Shown here one piece after another: positions 1 to 8,092 of a stretch of DNA of 64,000 nucleotides (its first letter is position 1; each line of letters starts with the position of its first letter). Below the pieces are notes generated by a model, which was not told where the DNA came from, did no database searches, and worked only from the letters and a program-made list of their open reading frames with translations. The DNA lies in NCBI RefSeq assembly GCF_035609205.1, contig NZ_CP141187.1, forward strand, positions 93,978 through 157,977, written 5' to 3'. A program made the translations under genes and the position numbers. Origin of the DNA: Hymenobacter sp. GOD-10R (GTDB lineage Bacteria; Bacteroidota; Bacteroidia; Cytophagales; Hymenobacteraceae).

Positions 1-30
1 GAAGCTGCAGTAGAAGAAATGAAGAACCAC

Positions 31-150
31 TCATAGAACTGCTGCGCTGCTCGGCTGTAGCAGACCCAGGTACCGATTCCGTGCTTCCACCTGGGCCAAC
101 GCTTGGGCGTGCCGCCATTCCCACTGGGGATAAAACGGTAGTCGTCCAGG
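31..150 (-). pseudogene. C-terminal fragment of an unknown gene cut at an IS-end-like sequence
   Basis: About 40 codons of plausible coding sequence read on the minus strand and end at a stop codon at 31. The frame contains WEWRHAQALAQVEARNRYLG, a helical, protein-like composition. Going upstream, the frame runs directly into the sequence at 151-180, which also occurs beside the IS3-family element at 22976-23003. No start codon or domain is visible. I infer that an insertion or rearrangement removed the front of the gene. The family is not recognised. Confidence 0.3.
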
Positions 151-180
151 TAAGTGTCTTGTCCGGAAATAGGTTGACAG
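151..180. repeat. IS-end-like repeat, also found at 22976-23003
   Basis: The stretch carries GTGTCTTGTCCGGAAA followed by AGGTTGACA. The same two blocks recur at 22976-23003, next to the right end of the IS3-family element. The second block with the following TTTT also matches the left end of that element near 21549. No transposase is attached here, so this looks like a solo end or the scar of an excised or recombined element. Confidence 0.45.
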
Positions 181-405
181 TTTTACTTGTTTTCTTAGTT
201 TAGTCGGCCTCGTTTCGCTGTACAATTAGCTTCGAATTAGGAGTACGGCAAAACAGCGTTTCTGTGAATTGAAGGCCATTTCTGCTTTACCTTGTTCAGC
301 GAAACAACCCACGAGGTGAACTTTATGGACTAGTCTACTTTCTAAATGGTTTAATGGTCTTTGTCTGGTTTGAAAAGATCTTTCTCGGGGTGTCTAAAGC
401 GACTC

Positions 406-723
406 CTATAAGTCTACAGGCAGCGCAATTCTGAAGTGCATGCTTCTGACAAGACTACGGGCTAGGTTAGGATAGAGTGTCACAGCTGCCTCCAATGCGG
501 CCGACCTGGCAGCTAAGGGCACATTCGGATCCAAACGGGTGCTGGCGGCCTCTAACCGCAGGTAGTCGTACTGAATGTTCCCCGCGTTTGGCCGGTTGGT
601 AAAGGTTATTTGGTTGGCCCCCAAACTAAGCTTGCCAAGTAACTGGCTCAAGTTGGCCCGTCGCAAATTTCGCTCACAAATCCTGTGAGGGGTTAATCTC
701 TTTTCCGGAAGCTTCAGTGGCAA
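406..723 (-). CDS. Hypothetical protein, 105 aa
   Basis: A complete reading frame starting with ATG and ending at 406. The composition is protein-like, with alternating hydrophobic residues in the middle (SLGANQITFTNRPNAG) and an alanine-rich helical stretch after it. No signal peptide, membrane segment or known motif was recognised. It stands alone between an IS-end-like repeat and an ion-channel gene on the other strand. It may be a remnant of a longer gene. Coding status is uncertain. Confidence 0.25.
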   Translation of the reverse strand: MPLKLPEKRLTPHRICERNLRRANLSQLLGKLSLGANQITFTNRPNAGNIQYDYLRLEAASTRLDPNVPLAARSAALEAAVTLYPNLARSLVRSMHFRIALPVDL

Positions 724-967
724 GGATAGCCCACTGGTAAATAGCGCCAGTGGATCTTCTAGTAACTAACTGCCCTGCCGCTGGTGACACCGAAGGACCA
801 GAAAAGGAGCCGAAAGCGGCGGCCAATCGCTCGGCAGGACGGTGACCGTGCATTGGCCCAGATTGCTGTAGCTTTTGATTAAGCTTTCGCGTACCGGAAT
901 CTATACTGCGCCACGCACGGATCTTACATTTCCGGGTTACTATTGTGCGATTCGCCTTTCTGATCCT

Positions 968-1645
968 ATGTTTCGCCTCATGACCAATCGCCTGAACAAA
1001 AAGCTGGAGTACTGGCAGAACCAGGTTCGGGAATCCTCTCTAACAGTGTTATTCTTGGGGCAGATGGTATTGCTGTTTGTGGTGAGCCCGTTATCCAGCA
1101 TAAAGGTGCTTACTTATTCTATAGTGAACGGCCTGCAAATACTGCTTCTGATCGTTGCCTCCTTCGCCCTACCTGCCCGCAGCAAGGCCCGTGGGCTCAT
1201 CCTGCTTTGCTTAATGCCCATGGTATGGGTGTTCTACGTTGGCTCGAATTTGTATATCGGCCTACTGCTGCGTATGGTCGGCACGTTGAGCATCACCGTA
1301 GCGGTGGGGCAGGCGGTGTTCCGGGCGCAGCAGGTTAGCCGTCATCAATTACTGGGGGCCATAGTTATCTATCTGAACCTAGCCCTGCTATTCATGGGCG
1401 CCTTCATCGTCCTCAACATGGCTTTCCCAGATGCGTTCACCACCCTGACAAAAGCGCCCTTGCGGCCCGGTGAACTGTTATATTTCAGCTTAACCACGCT
1501 TACGTCCACCGGCTACGGCGATATTGTGCCCGTGCATCCGCTGGCCCGCAGTCTCGCCAACCTAGAAGCTGTCGTCGGGCAGCTCTTCCTGGCCATTTTG
1601 CTGGCCCGCTTGGTGAGTCTGAATAGCGCTGAAACCCGTCCGTAG
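968..1645 (+). CDS. Two-pore-type (Ion_trans_2) ion channel protein
   Basis: Predicted integral membrane protein of 225 aa with four or five hydrophobic segments. The last part contains a pore loop with a TSTGYGD selectivity filter between two membrane helices, the signature of the bacterial potassium channel domain (Ion_trans_2). It probably passes K+ across the inner membrane. No cytoplasmic RCK/TrkA-N domain follows, so gating by ligand is not evident. The frame opens earlier with TTG at 875, but the ATG at 968 begins a more normal N-terminus (MFRLMTNRLNKKLEYWQ) and was chosen. The gene is monocistronic on the plus strand. Confidence 0.8.
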   Translation: MFRLMTNRLNKKLEYWQNQVRESSLTVLFLGQMVLLFVVSPLSSIKVLTYSIVNGLQILLLIVASFALPARSKARGLILLCLMPMVWVFYVGSNLYIGLLLRMVGTLSITVAVGQAVFRAQQVSRHQLLGAIVIYLNLALLFMGAFIVLNMAFPDAFTTLTKAPLRPGELLYFSLTTLTSTGYGDIVPVHPLARSLANLEAVVGQLFLAILLARLVSLNSAETRP

Positions 1646-1774
1646 CGCCAGTATAAAAATTATTAGCAGGGCACACTTGCTAATCTTAAGTGCCCCGTAG
1701 TCGTTTTAGTTTGAGGACAAGAAGGCACTTCAGGGAAGGCGGTTGCTTTAGCTGCCAGTCAAGTTACTCCTTCA

Positions 1775-1897
1775 CTACTTCGTTACCCAGTGCCACGCCC
1801 ATGTTAGTCCCTGCCAGAAGTAGGGATGCAGGTATAGAAGGAGCAAGATACCGCTGACTAGCAAGCCAACTAGGACTTTCTCATGGAGGTCAGATGA
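1775..1897 (-). pseudogene. Degenerate copy of small W-rich membrane peptide
   Basis: A minus-strand open frame without an ATG. It translates to a hydrophobic helix followed by YFWQGLTWAWHWVTK. It is clearly related to the intact 46-residue peptide at 3649-3789, which has YLWQGLAWMWHWVQ at the same place. Like that peptide it lies just after a DUF3500 gene and its terminator. The lack of an in-frame start after the preceding stop (1898-1900) suggests decay, unless a non-standard start is used. The similarity shows that this and the upstream unit arose by tandem duplication. Confidence 0.5.
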
Positions 1898-1913
1898 TTA
1901 GAATTTACAGCCA

Positions 1914-1970
1914 TTGGCAAAATAAAGCCGCCCACCTAGCTTAGCTAGGTGGGCGGCTTTATTTTGCCAA
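1914..1970. terminator. Perfect 57-bp palindrome, probable bidirectional terminator
   Basis: Two perfectly complementary 28-base arms surround a single central T. The stem core is GCCGCCCACCTAGCT and the outer arms carry TTTATTTTG runs, so a T-rich tail follows the GC stem on both strands. It sits 8 bp beyond the stop of the DUF3500 gene at 1979-3391, the normal place for an intrinsic terminator. Confidence 0.8.
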
Positions 1971-1978
1971 CCTTACGG

Positions 1979-3391
1979 CTACTTCACAATGAAGCGGTGG
2001 GTTACAGGTGCTTTGCCGTCCACTTCCAGACTGAGCACGTACGTGCCCGCTTTTAGGTTAGTGGTGGGTACCTCCACCGCGATACCTTTGAATTCCTTAG
2101 TGGCGAGTGTCTGGCCTAGGGTGTTGCGCACGGTATAGCGTGCTACTGTCGCCGGGTTAGTTAGCTTCAACAGCAGTCCCCCCTCACGGGCGGTAGGATT
2201 GGGGTAGACGGCAAACGTCTCGGCAGCGGCGGCGGCCTTGGTGCCCAGCACCGGCGTGTAGGTGCCGTAGAAGTTGCCGCCGTAATCGCGGGCCCGGTCG
2301 CGATAGAGGGTGTGGTAGTGAATCTGGGTCCGGAACTCGGCCCCTTGTTGGACCACAAACTCAATCCACACGTTGGGCCCGTCGATGCGGACGTAGTCAC
2401 CGATGGTAGCCAAGGTGCCGGTGCCCGAATAGGCAATGTAGGTGTTGGCCAGTTGGTTCTGGTAAGTGGTCAGTAAGAAGGTTGCGGTAGCGTCATCGGC
2501 ATCCTTTACCCAGGGGGCCATAGCGTTCATTACCAGTTGCTGCTGGGTGCTCGTGAGCTGGCTGCATGGCAAGCCGACCTTGGTGGCCGGGAACTGTCCG
2601 TCTTTCTGCGGCCCTACGACTATGTCGTTAAAGGTTTGCGTTAGCTTGGCGGTGGCTTGCTGCGCGGTGGTCAGGCCGCTGATCATAGCCAGCATCCCGG
2701 CCGCTTCCTGGGCCTGGGGCGCGTAGGTGACGCCGGTCGGCAATACGTTGGCGTTCGGGGCGGTGAAGCTCAACGGTTCCACGCCTTCAAACTTGGGCGT
2801 AGCGCCGGTCACGTTACCGCCCCCGAAGGTGATGTTGGTCGCGGAATGGTGGCCGCCACACTGCAGCATCCAGGTGCCGGTGGTGCTGGGCTGCCCTAGG
2901 AAAGCAATGAAGTAGATGTTGCTGCCGAAGATGCTGCTGTTGCTACCGGTGGAGACGAGGTAATCATCGGCCGTCCGAATCTGCTGAATCTCGTTGAAGC
3001 CCTCATTCGGGGTAGTGCCGGTGGCGGCCTGCACGACCGCCATGGCGGCGGCTTGCTGCGCGGCGGTCAGGGCATCGAGGCGGATGCCGATGCGGCCGTT
3101 GTAGCCCGCGATGGGGAAGTTCGACCACCTGATGACGTTGGTCGCGTTGAAGGTTTGCAGTACGGTGCTCTGCTGCGCGGCGGTGAGCGTGGCCAGGAAG
3201 GCGTTGGCCGCCGTTACGACGTCCGACACGGTGGCGGTGCCTTCAATCGGTTGCACCCGGGTTAGGCAGGCCGGTTGGGCAAACGAGGGAATCAGCGCGG
3301 CATACGAGAAGGCGGCAGCAGGTGGCGCGGCCTGCTGCTGCGGCGCGACGCGGCCGAGCAGGAGAGGCGCAAGAAACAACAGGTTTTTCAT
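1979..3391 (-). CDS. DUF3500 domain protein with T9SS C-terminal sorting domain
   Basis: Secreted protein of 470 aa. It has an N-terminal signal peptide (MKNLLFLAPLLLG), a DUF3500 domain over roughly residues 40-375 and a type IX secretion sorting domain from about 393 that begins AVYPNPT and ends in a short beta-rich tail. Family hallmarks are GGHH near residue 180, RIDGPNVWIEF and the IHYHT...RDYGGNF block, all rich in histidine and acidic residues that could hold a metal. The biochemical function of DUF3500 is not known. It is a close paralogue of the next gene upstream (3956-5356), and a third, shorter copy lies at 10409-11506. It probably reaches the cell surface through the Por system. 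Confidence 0.9.
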   Translation of the reverse strand: MKNLLFLAPLLLGRVAPQQQAAPPAAAFSYAALIPSFAQPACLTRVQPIEGTATVSDVVTAANAFLATLTAAQQSTVLQTFNATNVIRWSNFPIAGYNGRIGIRLDALTAAQQAAAMAVVQAATGTTPNEGFNEIQQIRTADDYLVSTGSNSSIFGSNIYFIAFLGQPSTTGTWMLQCGGHHSATNITFGGGNVTGATPKFEGVEPLSFTAPNANVLPTGVTYAPQAQEAAGMLAMISGLTTAQQATAKLTQTFNDIVVGPQKDGQFPATKVGLPCSQLTSTQQQLVMNAMAPWVKDADDATATFLLTTYQNQLANTYIAYSGTGTLATIGDYVRIDGPNVWIEFVVQQGAEFRTQIHYHTLYRDRARDYGGNFYGTYTPVLGTKAAAAAETFAVYPNPTAREGGLLLKLTNPATVARYTVRNTLGQTLATKEFKGIAVEVPTTNLKAGTYVLSLEVDGKAPVTHRFIVK

Positions 3392-3648
3392 GAGTAGAAG
3401 AGTGAAAAGGTGAAGAGGAGGGGGAAAGGGGATAACTCAGCGCAGGTCTAAATTGAAGCGAGCTGAGTAGCGTGCACGGGTGTGATTCACCTAGGTATTG
3501 GTCACGAAATAGGCTTTGGCTACCAAGGAACTGTCTCGATCATAGATAGTCGCTCGACTTGACCGCACCGAGCCCTGTTTCAGGAGGTAGTTAAAAAAGT
3601 GACAGGTACGAACGGTACAGCCATAAGCATTGGTGATAGTGGCGGGAC

Positions 3649-3789
3649 TCACCAGCTACTTTGCACCCAGTGCCACATCCAGGCCAGCCCCTGCCAGAGG
3701 TAATAATACAGAAGCAACAGAAGCAGGATACTGCCAAGTAGTAAGCTGAACACAAGTTCGTCGTTCAAGTTGTAGCGGTAGCGAGTCAT
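3649..3789 (-). CDS. Small tryptophan-rich single-helix membrane peptide, 46 aa
   Basis: A short gene below usual length cut-offs. It starts ATG (3787-3789) with MTRYRYNLNDELVFSLLLGS, followed by one leucine/tyrosine-rich membrane helix and a C-terminal block with four tryptophans (LWQGLAWMWHWVQ). It lies between two DUF3500 genes, 113 bp past the terminator of the upstream one. A related but start-less copy lies after the second DUF3500 gene (1775-1897). Conservation of the C-terminal block between the copies argues that it is translated. Function unknown; it may partner the DUF3500 or HupE-like products in the membrane (inference). Confidence 0.55.
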   Translation of the reverse strand: MTRYRYNLNDELVFSLLLGSILLLLLLYYYLWQGLAWMWHWVQSSW

Positions 3790-3902
3790 GGGGGCGTTGC
3801 AGGAGATTCGACGTCCTCCCGCTGTTTATTGTCCGGGAGGCGTTTGGGAGTTCAGGTTACTAGGGCGGAGGTTGAGATCCCCGCCCGAACAGGTCTAACC
3901 AG

Positions 3903-3942
3903 ACAAAGGCGGTCCACCTAGCCAGATAAGCGGACCGCTTTG
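3903..3942. terminator. Intrinsic terminator after DUF3500 gene
   Basis: Arms ACAAAGGCGGTCC and GGACCGCTTTGT pair, with one bulged G, around a short loop. The hairpin is 14 bp past the stop of the gene at 3956-5356 and has T-rich outer arms. Its placement matches the palindrome after the paralogous gene. Confidence 0.65.
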
Positions 3943-3955
3943 TTTTGGTAGATTA

Positions 3956-5356
3956 TTACTTGACTAGGAAGCGGTGGGTGACCGGGGCCTGGCCATCTAC
4001 TTCCAGGCTAAGCACGTAGGTGCCGGCTTTCAGGCCAGCGGTGGGCACTTCCACCGCATTGCCCTGGAAGGACTTGGTAGCGACGGTCTGGCCTAAGGTA
4101 TTGCGCAGGGTATAAGTAGCGGCCCGGGCGGAACTCGCCAGCTTCACTTGCAGGCTGCTCTCCGGCGAAGTAGGGTTCGGGTACACCGAGAAAGCCTGCG
4201 CAGCCGTAGTCGCCTTGGTACCCGTCACAACTGTGTAGAAGTTGCCGCCATAGTCGCGGGCATGGTCGCGCCAGACGGTGTGGTAGTGAATCTGATTGCG
4301 ATACACGATGCCGCCCTGGCAGGCAAACTCAATCCAAACGTTCGGCCCATCGATGCGGGCATAGTCGCCGTTGCTGGTGAACAGGCCGGTGCCGGAGTAG
4401 GCGACATAGGTGTTGGCCAACTGGTTCTGGTAAATACTCAGCAGGCTAGCCGCTGTGGCATCGTCCGAGTCCTGCACCCAAGGCTTCATGGCTTCCAGCA
4501 CCAAAGCCTGCTGCGCCGCCGTGAGGGTACTCACCTGTAGCCCCACTTTGGTAGCCGGAAACTGGCCGTTGCCGTTCGGGCCGAGCACGACATCGTTAAA
4601 CGTCTGGCTGAGCTTGGCCGTGGCCTGCTGGGCCGTAGTTAGGCCATTGATCATGGCCAGCATGGTCGATTGCTCGCTGCTCAGGGGCGCGTAGGTGCCG
4701 ATAGGCAGCACGTTCGTGTTGGTGGTGGTGAAGCTTAGCGGCTCCACGCCCTCAAATTTGGGTGTAGCCCCGGTCACGGTGCCGCTGCCGAAGGTGATGT
4801 TGGTGGCCAGGTGGTGACCGCCGAACTGCAGCATCCAGGTGCCGGTGGTGGAGGGCGTACCCAGGAAGGCAAGCAGATACACGCCGCTGCCGTAGGTCGA
4901 GCCGCCCCCGTTGGCCGCCAGGTTGTCGTCGGCGGCCCGAATCTGCTGAATCTCGTTGAAACCTTCGTTGGCGGTGGTGCCGGTGGCGGCCCGTACCACG
5001 GCCAGGGCCGCGGTTTGTTGGGCCACGGTCAGGGCATCGAGGCGCAGGCCAATCCGGTTGGTGGAGTTAACGGGCAGGTTGGACCATTTCGTGACGTTGG
5101 TAGAATTAAACTCCTGAAGTAGGGTAGCTTGCTGAGCGGTGCTGAGCGTGGCAATGAAGGCATTTGCGGCCGTCACGACGTCCGCTACGGTAGCATTGTC
5201 CGTTACTATTTGGGTCACGCGAGTGGGCAGAACAGCCGGGGTCGCAAAGGGAGGAATCAGCGCGGCGTAGGAGAAGGCCACGGCGGGTGGCGCGGCCTTC
5301 TGCTGCGGCGTAGCGGGGCCGAGCAGGAGAGGCGCGAGAAACAAAAGGTTCTTCAT
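3956..5356 (-). CDS. DUF3500 domain protein with T9SS C-terminal sorting domain
   Basis: 466-aa secreted paralogue of the product of 1979-3391. The two share the same signal peptide, the GGHH motif, the RIDGPNVWIEF block, IHYHT...RDYGGNF and a C-terminal domain starting SVYPNPT, and are alike along their whole length. The gene is 89 bp downstream of the TonB-dependent receptor in the direction of transcription, so co-expression with the receptor is likely. Surface export by the type IX system is inferred from the C-terminal domain. Role unknown; the His/Asp-rich conserved blocks make metal or substrate binding at the cell surface a reasonable guess. Confidence 0.9.
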   Translation of the reverse strand: MKNLLFLAPLLLGPATPQQKAAPPAVAFSYAALIPPFATPAVLPTRVTQIVTDNATVADVVTAANAFIATLSTAQQATLLQEFNSTNVTKWSNLPVNSTNRIGLRLDALTVAQQTAALAVVRAATGTTANEGFNEIQQIRAADDNLAANGGGSTYGSGVYLLAFLGTPSTTGTWMLQFGGHHLATNITFGSGTVTGATPKFEGVEPLSFTTTNTNVLPIGTYAPLSSEQSTMLAMINGLTTAQQATAKLSQTFNDVVLGPNGNGQFPATKVGLQVSTLTAAQQALVLEAMKPWVQDSDDATAASLLSIYQNQLANTYVAYSGTGLFTSNGDYARIDGPNVWIEFACQGGIVYRNQIHYHTVWRDHARDYGGNFYTVVTGTKATTAAQAFSVYPNPTSPESSLQVKLASSARAATYTLRNTLGQTVATKSFQGNAVEVPTAGLKAGTYVLSLEVDGQAPVTHRFLVK

Positions 5357-5445
5357 GAGTGAAAAGGTAGAAAAGGGGAATAGTGAAAGAATAAGGTGAA
5401 AAGGACACTGAACTGAGGTAAGCAGCTACTGGCTGGTGGGCTGTA

Positions 5446-7716
5446 TCAGCGGAAAAAGACCGTGGCGCTCAGCCGGGCGAAAAAGGGCGTACCGGGCGTG
5501 AAGTGAATTTCCTCCACTGGGGCGGCTTCACCTTGCAAGCGGCTTTCAGTAGCAAACTGGGTTTCCTTCCAGCGCGTGTTCAGCAGGTTTTGCACCGATA
5601 GACCGAGCTGGTAGCGCGAGTGGGTGTAGTTTACCTGCGCATCGGTTACGAAGTAACCCTTGGCGATCAGGGAGTTATCTTCGTTCGCCGGCCGGTCAGC
5701 CAGGTAGCGGTAGCGCAGCGAGCCGCTGAAACGCCTCCCGCCTTGCACGCTCAACCCGCCGGTGGAGGTGAACGTGGGCGCCAGCGGCAGGTAGTTCTGC
5801 CCTGCTTCCGCCCTTAAGACCCGGGGCTGGGCGGCGGTGAGGTCGGCATCAAAGTAGAGGTGGCGGGTGAGCTGGTAGCGCAGCGACAGGTCCAGGCCCT
5901 GGCGGCGAGTGCGGCCACTGGGCTCTACCACGCCTTCGTCGCCCACATACACAAACTCCTGCGCCAGCCACAAGTACCAGGCAGCGGCATTCACCAGCAG
6001 GCGCGGCACGGGCTTGAACACGACCCCGAGGTCGGCCCCGTAGGCGGCGGGCAGCACCTGCCGCCCCGCTTCGGCCACCACCACGCGCGTGTCATTGGAG
6101 TGAAAGTCTTTGCCTGCCTTGAGGTAGAATTGCAGCCCTGGTGAGGCGGTGTAGGCTAGGTTCAGCTTGGGCGAGATAATGGACGCGCCGGTGTGACCCG
6201 TCGTGTTCGGCGTCTGGAGTCGATCCAGGTACTGGTTGCGGAACACGTCGAAGCGCACGCCGGCCGCTAGGTTCAGGTGGGCTCCGAGCTGTAAGGCTTC
6301 GTCCAGATACACGCCCGCATTCAGCTCATTAATGTCGCCGAACTGCCGCTGTTCGAGCGTTTCGCGGCGGTCTTTGGTGTGCGAGAGCTCAGTATGGTCC
6401 GTGATATCCTGCCGGTATTGCACGCCTAAGGTCGAAGTCAACGGCCGCTTGCCCAGCGTATGCGTGCGGCTGAAGCTGCCATTGTAGCCGAAGAGGTGAC
6501 GGCCTTCCTTTTGACGGATTTGGTCGCCGTTGAGCGTGTCGTCGCGGAAGAAGGTAAAGTTGGAGTACAGTTCGAAGGCGTAGCGCGAGTAGAAGAACTG
6601 GTTGCGCAGCACGTTGCCGGCGGGCGTCACGGTCACCAGCTCTGCATTAAGGTTGGTGCGGCTGGTCTGGCCCCCTTCGCTGGGGTCAATGGAACCAAAC
6701 CAATCAATGAGCCCCTGTGCCACGGCCCGGTCGGGAATCTGGCCCGAGTGATTCCACTTACTATAGAACGTGGAGCCGGTCAGCGTCAGGCGGGAGGCTG
6801 GCGTGAGATGCCCGTGGTACTTGCCCACCAGGTTGAGCCGGTTGAAGTGCTGCGGATTGTCAAAGTAGCCGTTGGAGAACGAATATTCGGCCGCGACGTA
6901 GGCTGATTGCTGCCGGGCACGACCCTTAGCCCCGAGCAAATTCACGGCAGCCACGGCTCGGTAGGTGTCGTACTCGCCCGCTTCCACCTTCGCGAAGCTG
7001 CTATCCAGGGCCGTGCGGGTGCGGAAGTTGACCCAGCCGGCCGTAGCGAGGTTGCCCTGCTCAGTGGTGTACGGGCCTTTGCTAAAGTCTAGGCCTTGTA
7101 CCAACTCAGGAATGACGAAGTGCAGGTCGGCGTAGCCTTGCCCGTGCGCGTGCGAAACCATATTTACCGGCATGCCGTCCACACTCAGGCGGATGTCGGT
7201 ACCGTGGTCGAGGTCGAAGCCGCGCAAAAAGAGCTGCTCGGCCTTGCCTCCGCCCGCATGCTGCCCAATGAACAGTCCCGGCACCAGCCGCAGAATTTCC
7301 TGGGAGTTGGTGACGGGCCGCAGTTTGATATCCAGCGCGCTGATGAGCTGCTGCTCCTGCGCCCGCTCCGAGGATACCGCGACTTCCCCCAACTCAATAG
7401 GGGCCGCTACCAGGTTGGTGCGCACGGTAGTCGTCTGATCTTCCAGCACGGTGGCTGGTATGCGCAGCGCTTGGTAGCCAAGGTGCGACAGCGCCATGTG
7501 GTAGGCACCACTCGCCAGATTAACAAATCGGTACTGCCCTAGCTCGTTGGTGACAACCGTCTTGTGCAGTTCTACAAGCTGCACGGACACCCCGTGTAAC
7601 GGCAGTTGGGTACCCGCCTCGTACACGGTGCCGCTGATAGCGCCACTCTCATGAACCGCACTAGCCCACGCACCAGTAAGCGTCAGGAAAAACAGCAGGG
7701 TGAATAGACGTTTCAA
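5446..7716 (-). CDS. TonB-dependent outer-membrane receptor
   Basis: 756-aa outer-membrane receptor. It has a signal peptide (MKRLFTLLFFLTLTGAWASA), a carboxypeptidase-regulatory-like domain at about 25-110 (GTVYEAGTQLPLHGVSVQL), a plug domain at about 120-240 with LFLRGFDLDHGTD and a 22-strand type barrel to the C-terminus. It should import a scarce ligand, such as a metal chelate or cofactor, with energy from TonB. The ligand cannot be read from sequence. The most likely start is TTG at 7716, since no in-frame ATG precedes it nearby. The AraC-type gene lies just upstream, and direct repeats resembling its operator are at 7882-7917. Two DUF3500 genes follow. Confidence 0.9.
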   Translation of the reverse strand: MKRLFTLLFFLTLTGAWASAVHESGAISGTVYEAGTQLPLHGVSVQLVELHKTVVTNELGQYRFVNLASGAYHMALSHLGYQALRIPATVLEDQTTTVRTNLVAAPIELGEVAVSSERAQEQQLISALDIKLRPVTNSQEILRLVPGLFIGQHAGGGKAEQLFLRGFDLDHGTDIRLSVDGMPVNMVSHAHGQGYADLHFVIPELVQGLDFSKGPYTTEQGNLATAGWVNFRTRTALDSSFAKVEAGEYDTYRAVAAVNLLGAKGRARQQSAYVAAEYSFSNGYFDNPQHFNRLNLVGKYHGHLTPASRLTLTGSTFYSKWNHSGQIPDRAVAQGLIDWFGSIDPSEGGQTSRTNLNAELVTVTPAGNVLRNQFFYSRYAFELYSNFTFFRDDTLNGDQIRQKEGRHLFGYNGSFSRTHTLGKRPLTSTLGVQYRQDITDHTELSHTKDRRETLEQRQFGDINELNAGVYLDEALQLGAHLNLAAGVRFDVFRNQYLDRLQTPNTTGHTGASIISPKLNLAYTASPGLQFYLKAGKDFHSNDTRVVVAEAGRQVLPAAYGADLGVVFKPVPRLLVNAAAWYLWLAQEFVYVGDEGVVEPSGRTRRQGLDLSLRYQLTRHLYFDADLTAAQPRVLRAEAGQNYLPLAPTFTSTGGLSVQGGRRFSGSLRYRYLADRPANEDNSLIAKGYFVTDAQVNYTHSRYQLGLSVQNLLNTRWKETQFATESRLQGEAAPVEEIHFTPGTPFFARLSATVFFR

Positions 7717-7881
7717 CTCGGTAGCCAGTAGTAATAAGTAGGAGAGAGTTGAGAGTACTGGTTAAGTTGACCCATGAACAGGACGTCGTGGTTAACTCCT
7801 CCTTAGAGCATCCCTTGTCCTTGACCTAACACGTTCACTATTTACGGCGATTAGTCAGCGTTTATCTCTGCCATATCAGGC

Positions 7882-7917
7882 TTTGTCGGAGACAAATCAA
7901 GCTTTCTTGGATACAAA
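7882..7917. promoter_or_regulatory. Direct-repeat operator of AraC type upstream of TonB receptor
   Basis: Two 15-base repeats, TTTGTCGGAGACAAA and TTTCTTGGATACAAA, match at 12 of 15 positions. They are spaced by 6 bases, giving a 21-bp period (two helical turns). This is how two recognition helices of an AraC-family dimer usually bind. The repeats lie about 170 bp upstream of the receptor start and downstream of the araC-like gene. The link to that regulator is inferred. Confidence 0.55.
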
Positions 7918-8092
7918 ACGACCACAGCAGAACTATTCAACTAGGCTGACCCCCTTATTCGACAGTCCCAAAGCCGCCGGAGCCTTTTTATAGGACTTAC
8001 GCAAAGAAGCTGGTCAGAAGCGCCAAAAGTTGTTTTTAAGCTCACGTCTAATACACTGTTAATCAGTATGCTAGACACTGGTGAAAAATAGC

